Positions 15,494 to 25,700 of a DNA stretch of 64,000 nt are shown here, in pieces. Within the stretch, counting starts at the first letter, position 1, and each line of letters begins with the position of its first letter. Origin of the DNA: Actinosynnema sp042752395 (lineage in GTDB: Bacteria > Actinomycetota > Actinomycetes > Mycobacteriales > Pseudonocardiaceae); NCBI RefSeq assembly GCF_042752395.1, contig NZ_JBHYXZ010000027.1:1-64000 (forward strand). Direction: 5' to 3'. A model generated the notes under the pieces. That model had not been told where the DNA came from, ran no database searches, and saw only the letters and a program-made list of their open reading frames with translations. A program made the translations under genes and the position numbers.

Positions 15494-16625
15494 CGCGGAC
15501 CGGTCCGACGTCATCGCCAGAGCCCGGTCCTTCGCCGAGACCGAGCTGGCGCCGCGGGCCGCGGAGTTCGACCGCGACGAGCGGCTGCCGCGCGACGTCG
15601 TGCGCAGGATGGCGGAGGAGGGGTTCCTCGGCGCGTCGGTCCCCGAGAAGTGGGGCGGCCTCGGCCTGGACCCGTTGGCGTACGGCGAGCTGACCGAGGT
15701 GATCGGCAAGGCGTGCGCCTCCACGCGGGCGCTGCTGACCGTCCACACCTCGATCGTGGCCGGGACGCTGCTGGAACTGGGGTCCAAGCGGCTCAAGGAG
15801 AAGTACCTGCCGGCCCTGGCGCGCGGCGAGAGGATCGGCTGCTTCGCGCTGTCCGAGGAGAACGCGGGCTCCGACGCCGCCGCGGTCGCCACGACCTACA
15901 CCAGGAAGGGCGACACGTTCGTCCTCAACGGACGGAAGAAGTGGATCTCCTTCGCCGGGATCGCCGACCTGTTCCTGGTGATCGCCTCCGACGACGGCGT
16001 CACGAGCGCGTTCGTCGTGGACCGCGACACGCCCGGCGTGGAAACCCGCCCCATGTCGGGGTTCCTGGGCAACCGCGCCACGCACATCGCGGAGGTCGCC
16101 TTCGCCGACGTCGAGGTGCCGGCGGAGAACCTGGTCGCGGGCATCGGCGCGGGCTTCGGCTTCGTGGTGAACACGGCCCTGCTGCACGGCCGGTACAGCA
16201 TCGCGTGGGCCGGCGTCGCGCTGGCGCAGGCGGCGCTGGAGGAGATGTGCTCCTACGCGACGCAACGCGAGCAGTTCGGCGTCAAGATCGGCACGCAGCA
16301 GCTCGTGCAGAAGATGGTCGCGGACGCGGTCACGAACGTCGCCGCCGCGCGCGAGCTGTGCCGCCGCGCCGGCGGGTTCCTGGCCCGGCGCAGCGCCGAC
16401 GCGGCCATGGAGACCAACGTCGCCAAGTACTTCTCGTCCACGATCGCGCAACGCGCGACGGCGGACGCGGTCCAGGTGCTCGGCGGGAACGGGTGCTGGT
16501 CGGGCTACCCGGCGGAACGCCTGTTCCGGGAGGCGAAGATCCTCGAGGTCATCGAGGGCACGTCGCAGTTGCAGCAGATCATGATCGCCGACTTCGGCTA
16601 CAAGAAGTTCGCCAGGAAGAACTAG
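15486..16625 (+). CDS. FkbI-like acyl-ACP dehydrogenase (hydroxymalonyl-ACP pathway)
   Basis: A 379-aa flavin-dependent acyl-CoA dehydrogenase homologue. FALSEENAGSDAAAV and KKWISFAGIADLFLV are the FAD/substrate strands; LVAGIGAGFGFVVNTALLHG and REAKILEVIEGTSQLQQ hold the catalytic-base region (Glu in EVIEGTS). In FkbI/ZmaE-type pathways this enzyme oxidises the C3 position of the ACP-bound unit to the carboxylate, together with the FkbK dehydrogenase. The GTG start at 15486 overlaps the ACP stop. The next gene begins about 90 nt downstream. No catechol-OMT-like FkbG follows, so the pathway here seems to stop at hydroxymalonyl-ACP. Confidence 0.9.
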   Translation: MSDADRSDVIARARSFAETELAPRAAEFDRDERLPRDVVRRMAEEGFLGASVPEKWGGLGLDPLAYGELTEVIGKACASTRALLTVHTSIVAGTLLELGSKRLKEKYLPALARGERIGCFALSEENAGSDAAAVATTYTRKGDTFVLNGRKKWISFAGIADLFLVIASDDGVTSAFVVDRDTPGVETRPMSGFLGNRATHIAEVAFADVEVPAENLVAGIGAGFGFVVNTALLHGRYSIAWAGVALAQAALEEMCSYATQREQFGVKIGTQQLVQKMVADAVTNVAAARELCRRAGGFLARRSADAAMETNVAKYFSSTIAQRATADAVQVLGGNGCWSGYPAERLFREAKILEVIEGTSQLQQIMIADFGYKKFARKN

Positions 16626-16714
16626 GCCCATGAACCTTGTCAGATCCCGCGCGTCGCGAGCACCCCGGAGGCCGTCATGGCAAGCACCCCGCGTGGCCGG
16701 GTGGTGAGGCGGCG

Positions 16715-19700
16715 ATGACGATCCCCTGGATCCTGGGCGCGCCGGACGAGCGGGCGCTGCGCGAGGCGGCCGGCCGGTTGCGCGACTTCGTCGGCGGCAC
16801 GGCCGCGGACCCCCGGGACGTCGGCCGCGCGCTGGCGGCCCGACCGCCGCATGCGCGCCGCGCGGTGCTGCTGGGCCGCGGCGACGACTTCGCCGGGCCG
16901 CTGGACCTGCTCGCCCAGGGCCGGCCGAGCCCGGACGTGGTCGAGGGCACGGCCGCCGCCGTGACCCGCACCGCGTTCGTGTTCCCGGGCCAGGGCGCGA
17001 TCTGGCCGGGCATGGCGGCCGAGCTGCTCGACTCCGCGCCGGTGTTCGCGCGGCGGATCGGGGACTGCGCCGACGCCCTCGCGCCGCACGTGGACTGGTC
17101 GCTGGTCGACGTGCTGCGGTCGGACGCGGCGGACCTGTACGAGCAGACCGACGTCGTGCAGCCCGTGCTGTTCTCGATCATGGTGTCGCTGGCCGAGCTG
17201 TGGCGGTCCCACGGCGTCCGGCCGGACGCGGTCGTGGGGCACAGCATCGGCGAGGCCGCCGCGGCCTTCGTCTCCGGCGCGCTGTCCTTGGACGACGCGG
17301 CCAAGACCGCCGTGCTGTGGAGCCGCGCGCAGTCCGCGCTGGCCGGCCGGGGCGGCATGGCCGTGGTGGCGCTGCCGGTGGACGACGTGGTCGCGTGGTT
17401 CGCCGAGCACGGCCACGACGTGGACGTCTCGGGCATCATGGCGCCGCGCACGGTGGTGGTCTCCGGCGACCGCGACGTGCTCGCGCTCGCCGCCGAGCGG
17501 TTGCGCGCCTCGGGCGTCTACGCCCACGTGACCTCCGTGCCGCTGGCCGCCCACTCGCCGCGGGTCGAGGAGGTGCGGGACACCGTGCTGGCCTCGCTGG
17601 CGTCGATCACCCCGCGGGCGTCCGACATCCCGTTCTACTCCGGCAAGGCGGGCGCGGTGGTGGACACCACCGGGCTGGACGCCGAGTACTGGTACCGCAA
17701 CCTGCGCCAGCCGATGCTCTTCGAGAGCGCGACCAGGGCCATGCTGGCCGACGGCTACCAGGCGTTCGTCGAGGTCACCGCGCACCCCGTGCTGACGCTG
17801 GCGCTGCGCCAGACCGCCGAGGACGTCGGCGTGGAGGTGCCGGTGCTCACCTCGCTGCGGCGGGACGAGCAGGGCCTGGAGCACTTCCTGACCTCGCTGG
17901 CCGAGGCGTACGTGAGCGGCCTGCCGGTCGACTGGGAGCCGCTGCTCGCCGGCGGCCGGGCGATCGACCTGCCCGACCTGGACGCGCCGGGCGCGGCCGG
18001 CTCCCGCGCCGCCGAGCCGGTCCCGGCCGCCGACCGGGGGTCGCTGGCGGGCCTGGTGTCGCGGCACGTCGCGGACGTGCTGGGCATCGCCGGTGACCTG
18101 CGCCAGGACGACTACGAGAAGAGCCTGTTCGAACTGGGCTGCACGTCGATGCAGCTCATCAAGCTCCAGAGCGGGCTCGCGCGCGAGCTGGGCGTCTCGC
18201 TGGAGAGCACCTTCATCATCGACCACCCCACCGCGAACGCGCTCACCGACGAGCTGGGCCGCCGCGTCGGCGAGGTCCGCGCGCCGGCCGCGTCCCGCGC
18301 CGAGCCGACGCCCGCGGCCGCGTTCGCCGCCGAGCCGCTCGCGGTGGTCGGCATGGCGTTCCGGCTGCCCGGCGGCATCGAGACCCGCGACCAGCTCTGG
18401 GAGACGTTGAGCGGCAAGGTCGACGTGGTGCGCGAGGTGCCCGCCGACCGGTGGGCGCACAGCGACCTCGACACCGGCGAGGTCACCACCACCCAGGGCG
18501 GCTACCTCGACCAGGTGGACCAGTTCGACCCGCTGTTCTTCAACATCTCGCCCGCCGAGGCCGAGTCGATCGACCCCCAGCAGCGGCTGCTGCTGGAGCT
18601 GACGTGGGAAGCGCTCGAAGACGCCGGGATGGACCCGACCACCGCCGGGCGCGACCGCCGCGTCGGCGTGTTCGTCGGCATCTACACCAACGACTACGTC
18701 CAGGTCGGCAAGAACCTCGGCCACCCGGCCGAGCGCTACAGCTACACCGGCAACATGGCGAACTCGGCGGCCGGCCGGATCTCCTACACCTACGGCTTCG
18801 AGGGCCCCAGCCAGGCGATCGACGCCGCCTGCGCGTCCTCGCTGTACGCGCTGCACCAGGCGGGCCGCGAGCTGAAGCAGGGCGGCTGCGACGTGGTCGT
18901 GGCCGCGGCGGTGAACCTGATCCTCAGCCCGGAGGGCCACGTGTCGTGGTCGCGCCTGCAGGCGTTGTCCCCGACCGGTCGGTGCCGCAGCTTCGACGAC
19001 GGCGCCGACGGCTACATCCGCAGCGAGGGCGGCACGGTCGTCATCCTCAAGCGGCTGTCCGACGCGGAGCGCGACGGCGACGACGTCCTCGCCGTCATCA
19101 GCGGCTCCGCCGTCAACCACAACGGCGGGGGCGGCGGGTTCACCGTGCCGAGCGGCACCGCGCAGCAGCGCGTGGTCGAGGCCGCGATGGCCGAGGCGGG
19201 CGTCGGGATCGAGGACGTCTCCTACGTCGAGGCGCACGGCTCCGGCACGCCGATCGGCGACCCGCAGGAGGTCAACGCCCTGGCCCGGGTGTTCGCGGGC
19301 CGGCGGGACAAGCTGCGCGTCGGCAGCGTCAAGTCCAACCTCGGCCACCTGGAGTCCGCCGCGGGCATGGCCGCGCTGTGCAAGGTGGTCGTGTCCCTGC
19401 GGCACGGCAGGCTCCCGGCCACGCTGCACTTCCGCGAGGGCAACCGCCTCATCGACTGGGACGCCATCCCGATCGAGGTCGTGACCGACGAGGTGCCGTG
19501 GGAGCCGGTCGGCGGCGTCCGCCGCGCCGGCATCAGCTCCTTCGGCATCAACGGCAGCAACGCCCACATGATCGTGGAGGAGTACCGGCCGAAGCCGCGC
19601 GCCACGCGGCCGACGCCCGGCCTGGCCCGCCTGCTGCCCGTCTCCGCGAAGTCGGACGCCGCGCTGCGCACCGCGCTGCGGAACCTGGCCGAGTGGAGCG

Positions 19701-22700
19701 CGGGCACGACCGCCGACCTCGCCGACATCGCGCACACGCTGGGCGAGCGGCGGGCCGCCCTGCGGCACCGGGCGGCGCTGGTCTGCGACTCGGTGGCCGG
19801 CATCCCGGCCGCGGCCGAGGCCGCGCTGGGCGCGCTGGAGACCCGTGACCAGGCGGGCGCGGGCCAGGTGTTCGTCTTCGCCGGCCAGGGCACGCAGTAC
19901 CCGGGCATGGCGCGGGAGCTGTACGAGCACGCCACGCTGTTCCGCGACGAGCTGGACGAGATCGACCGGGCGTTCCGCCGGATCGGCGACGTGTCGCCGG
20001 TCGAGGCCATGTTCGGCGACGACGAGGAGCCGTTCCGGTCGCCGCGCCACACCCAGCCGATGATCTTCGCGGTCGAGCTGGCCCTCGCGCGGTACTGGCA
20101 GGCGCTCGGCGTCACGCCGTCGGCCGTGATCGGCCACAGCATCGGCGAGTACGCGGCCGCCTGCTTCGCGTCGGTCATGAGCCTCACCCAGGCGGTCGAC
20201 CTGGTCACGCGCCGGGCGCGGGTCGTGGAGGCGTCCGGGGTGGACGGCTCCATGGCCACGCTGCTGTGCTCGCGGGAGCAGGCCGAGCGGTTGCTCGCCG
20301 ACTTCCCGGACGTCTCCGTCGCCGCGGTCAACGCGGCCGAGAACACCACGGTGGCGGGCCCGGCCGACAGCCTGGCGGCGGTGCTCAAGGCCGCCCGGAG
20401 GCAGCGGGTCTTCACCGAGCGCCTGGACGTCTCGCACCCGTACCACTCCGCGCGCATGGCCCAGGCCGCGCGGGACCTGCACGAGCAGATCCGGCACCAC
20501 GCGTTCGACCCGCCCGCCGTCCCGTGGTTCTCCGCGCGGACCGGCGGGCCCGTCGCCGCCGACGCGCCGATCGACGCGCGGTACTGGAGCGAGCACCTGA
20601 TCGAGCCCGTCCTGTTCCGGGCGGCGGTGGCCGGCGCGGTCGCGGGCGGCGCACGCGTCTTCCTCGAGATCGGCGCCACCGCCACGGTCGGCGGCCTCAT
20701 CGCGCAGGAGCACCCGGACGCGATCGTCGTGCCGAGCCTGCGCAAGGGGCGTTCGGACACGCGGCAGCTGCTGGAGAGCGCGGCGGTGCTGTGGGAGCAG
20801 GGCCGCTCGCTGGAGTGGACCAGGCTGCCCGGCGGCGGTTCCGGCGCCCTCGTCCGCGACCTGCCGCACACCCCGTTCGACCGGCGTCGGACCTGGTACT
20901 CCGACCGGTCCGGGCAGCAGGGCGGTGAGGCGGCGCGACCCGTCGTCGTCGAGGCGGAGAGGACCGGTGTGCGGCGCATGGCCGAGCGGGAAGCAGTCGT
21001 CGTGTTCGTCAAGCAGGTCATCAGCCAGGTCACCGGCGTGGCCGTGGACGCGATCGAGGAGTCCGTCCAGCTGTTCGCCCTGGGCATCGACTCGCTGATG
21101 CTCGTCCAGCTCGGCAAGCGCGTCGAGGCCGAGTACGCGCTCGACATCCCGATCAAGGCGTTCTTCGAGTCCCTCTACACGCCGGGGCTGCTGGCCGACT
21201 TCGTGCTGGAGCACCGCCCCGCCGAGGCGGTCCCGGCGGCGCTCCCCGCCGAGCCCGTCGCCGCCGCGACCCCGCCGCCGGTCGCCGTGGCGTCGCCGGT
21301 CCGGGCCGAGGTCGGGGCCGCCGCGCCGGCGCCCGGCATCGAGGGCATCATCCGGTCGCAGCTCGAGATCATGCAGCAGCAGTTGGACGTGCTCGCGGGC
21401 ACGGCGACCGGAGCCCCGACCCCGACCCCGGCCCCGGCCCTCAACCCGACCCCGGCCCCGAACCCGGCCGCGGCCCCGAAGGCGGAGAAGCGCCGCCCGG
21501 CGGCCCCGGCGCGCAAGGTGGGCACCTACACCAACAACATCGAGCTGACCGACGACCGGCTCACCGACGAGCAGGCCGGGTTCATCCGCGACTTCGTGGC
21601 GCGGTTCACCGCGAAGACCCCGACGTCCAAGCAGTACGCGGGGGAGCACCGCGAGGTGCTGGCCGACTGGATCGCCTCGCTCAACTTCAACCCCAGCATC
21701 AAGGAGACGGTCTACCCCGTCGTGTCGGCCCGCTCGCGCGGCGCGACCTTCTGGGACGTGGACGGCAACGAGTACATCGACACCGCGATGGGCTACGGCG
21801 TCCACTTCTTCGGCCACCAGCCGGACTTCATCGTCGACGCCGTGCGCGACCAGCTCGACCGCGGCTACGAGCTGGGTCCGCAGAACCGGGTGGCGGGCGA
21901 GGTCGCGGAGCTGGTGCACGAGATGACCGGCGCGGAGCGGGTCGCGTTCTGCAACACCGGCACCGAGGCCGTGATGGTGTCCGTGCGGCTGGCCCGCGCG
22001 GTCAGCGGCCGCGACAAGATCGCGAGGTTCCTCACCTCCTTCCACGGCAGCTACGACGCCGTGCTGGCCGAGGCCGACGGCGAGGACAGCATCCCCACCT
22101 CGATCGGCATCCCGCAGTCGGCGGTGGACGACACGATGGTGCTCACCTACGGCAGCGCCGAGTCGCTGGACCGCATCCGCCGGCACGGCTCCGAGCTGGC
22201 CGCCGTGCTGGTCGAGCCGGTCCAGTCGCGCAACCCGACGCTCCAGCCGACGGAGTTCCTGCGGGAGCTGCGTCGGATCTGCACCGAGCACGGCATCGCG
22301 CTGATCTTCGACGAGATGATCGTGGGCTTCCGGATCGCGCTGGGCGGCGCGCAGGAGCACTTCGGCGTCGAGTCCGACATGTCGCTGTACGGCAAGCTCG
22401 TCGGCGGCGGGATGCCGATCGGCATCATCGCCGGCAAGAGCAAGTACCTCGACGCCGTGGACGGCGGCGCGTGGTCGGACGTGGACGACTCCAAGCCGGC
22501 CGTGCCCACCACGTTCTTCGCCGGGACGTTCTGCAAGCACCCGCTGACGATGGCCGCCTGCAAGGCCGCGCTGACCTACCTGCGCGACCACGGCGAGGAG
22601 GAGCTGGCCGCCGTCAACCGGCTCACGGCCGACTTCGCGCGTCGCGTGAACGACTACTTCGAGGCGGAGGAAGTGCCGCTGAAGGTGTCGCACTTCGCGT

Positions 22701-25700
22701 CGCTCTACAAGTACGAGACGGTCGTGCCGCGCGACATGACCGACATGTCGTTGACGCTCAACCTGTTCTTCAAGCTCATGGTGTTCCACGGCGTCTACGT
22801 GTGGGAGCGCCGGACCGCGTACTTCTCCCTGGCGCACACGCGGGAGCACCAGGACCGCATCTTCGAGGTCATCCGCACCAGCGTCGAGGCGCTGCGCGCC
22901 GGCGGGTTCGACTTCCGGCGGGCGACCTCGACCGCGCCGCGCGGCCTGCCGTCCGGCGCGCGTCGGGGCGCGGGCCTCGAACCGCTCGACGCCACCGCCG
23001 TGTCCGAGCAGGAGAAGCGGGTCTACGTGCTGTCGCGGATGCGCGGCGGCAACGAGGCGTACCAGATCGTGACCGGCCTGCGCTTCGACGGCCCGGTCGA
23101 CCCGGGGCGGCTGGCCGAGGCGTTCGCGGCGATCGCCCGCAAGCACGAGAAGCTGCGCGCGTACTACGAGATCGACGCGACCGACATCAAGGCGCGCGTC
23201 TCGGCCGAGGTCACGCCCGAGTTCCACGTCTTCGACCACCGGCGCGACCCCGCGCTGCGCACCGAGGACGTCGTCGCGGCGATGAACCGGCCGTTCGACC
23301 TGGCCCGGCCGCCGCTGTGGCGCTGCGGGATCGTCATCGACGCGGACGGCACGCACCACCTGGTGCTGTCGCTGCACCACATCGTGGCCGACGGCGCGTC
23401 CATCGACATCATCCTCGGCGACCTCGCCGACCACCTCGCCCGCGGCGCGCTGGCCGACGTGCGGTCCGACGGCTACGCGGCGTTCGTGCGGCAGCAGGCC
23501 CGGTCCGCCGCCTCGCCCGCGTACCAGGAGCACCGCCGGTGGTGGCTGCGCGAGTTCGAGACCGTGCCGCCGCCGCTGAACCTGCCGACCGACTCGCCGT
23601 ACCCGCTGGTGAACGACTTCACCGGCACGCACCACTACTTCCGGATCGACGACGAGCTGCACCGGGCGGCCAAGGCGGTGATCGAGCGGCACCGCACCAC
23701 GCCGTTCATCTTCTACCTGTCGCTGTGGTCGGTGCTGCTCGCCCACGCCACGGGCTCGGACGACCTGTGCGTCGGCGTGCCGCTGGACCAGCGCATCATC
23801 GGCTCGTTCGACGGCACCGTCGGCATGTTCGCCCAGTCCCTGCCGCTGCGGATCCGGCCGACCGCGGACACCCGCGTGCCGGACCTGCTGCACGCGGTGC
23901 GCGACACCAGCCTCGCGGCGGTGGACCACTCGTCGTACTCCTACGACGTGCTGGTCCAGGAGCTGGACCTGGACCGCGACTTCGGGCGCAACGCGCTGTT
24001 CGACGTCATGTTCACCTTCACCAACGCCCGCGAGCGGGTGCGCCGGTTCGGCGACGTCGAGGGCACGTCGGAGGACTTCGGCGTGCCGCGCTCGATGTTC
24101 GCGCTGTCGCTGGAGCTGACCGAGCGCGACGGCGGCCTGTTCGGCGACCTGAACTTCTCCGGCGTGTACGGCGAGCGGCGGATGACCGGGCTGGCCGAGC
24201 AGTTCGTGGACCTCGTCGCGCGGGTCGTGCGCGAGCCGGACCAGACCGTGGACGAGCTGTCCCGGTTGGCCGACGAGACCCGGGAGCGGCTGCTGGCGTG
24301 GGGCGCCGGGCCGGTCGTCGCGGACGTGCCGACCCTCGCCGAGGTGTTCGACGCGGCGCTGCGCGACCACGCCGGACGGCCCGCGATCCGGTTCGGCGGC
24401 CAAGAGGTCACCTACGCCGAGCTGGCCGAGCGGGTGGACCGGTCCGCCGGCTGGCTGCGCGCGCACGGCGTGGGGGAGCGGGACCTGGTCGGGCTCCTGC
24501 TGCCGCCGTCGCCCGAGCTGGTCACGCTGATGCTCGCGGTCAACCGCATCGGCGCGGCGTGGCTGCCGATGGACGTGAAGGACCCGGCGAAGCGGCTGCG
24601 GCTGGTGATCGACACCGCCGAGCCGAAGAAGGTCGTGTGCGGCGCGGACCTGGCCGCCGCGGTGGACCTCGGCGACCGCGCGCTGGTGCCGGGGGAGGGC
24701 GGCCCGCTCGACGGCGGCGTGCCCGCCGCGGCGCGGACCGGCCCGGACGACCTGGCGTACGTCATCTTCACGTCGGGCTCGACCGGCACGCCCAAGGGCG
24801 TCACGGTGACGAACGGGTCGCTGGCGAACTTCCTGGTCGGGATGCCCGAGGCGCTGGGGTGGGCCGAGCACAGGGCGGTGGGCTGCCTCACCACCCCGTC
24901 GTTCGACATCTTCCTGCTGGAGACGCTGCTGACCCTCGCCAAGGGCGGCACGGTCGTGGTGGCGGGCGAGGCGGAGGTCCGCACGCCCGCGGACATCGCC
25001 GAGTTCGTCGTCGCCAACGGCGTCCAGTACCTCCAGATGACGCCGACCCGGCTGCGCCTGCTGTTCGCCGACCCCGCCGCCGCCCACCGCGCCCTCGCCC
25101 GGCTGGACAAGCTCATCGTCGGCGGCGAGGCGTTCCCGGAGGACCTGCTGCCGCGGCTGGCCGAGCACGAGTCGTTGGAGGTCCACAACGTCTACGGCCC
25201 GACCGAGACCTGCATCTGGTCCAGCGCCAAGGACCTCACCGGCGGCGCCGACGCCGTCACCATCGGCACGCCGATCGCCAACACCACGTTCTACGTGCTG
25301 GACGACAACCTCCGGCTGGTGCCCGAGGGCGTGGCGGGGAACCTGTGGATCGGCGGGCTCGGCGTGTCGCCCGGCTACCTCCACCGGCCCGAGCTGACCC
25401 GCGAGCGGTTCCGCGCGAACCCGTTCGGGGACGGCCGGATCTACCTCAGCGGCGACCGCGCGCTGTGGCGCGACGGCGAGGTGCACTGCCTGGGCCGGGT
25501 GGACGACCAGGTGAAGATCCGCGGCTACCGGGTCGAGCTGGGCGAGATCGAGCTGGCGATCACCGGGCACGACCTGGTGACCGGCGCGGCGGTGATCGTG
25601 CGGGAGCTGCCCGGCGGCGGCCAGGTCATCCGGGGCTTCTACCAGGTGCGCGAGGGCGCCTACCTCGCGCCGGAGGTGTTGCGGGACTGGCTGGCCGAGC

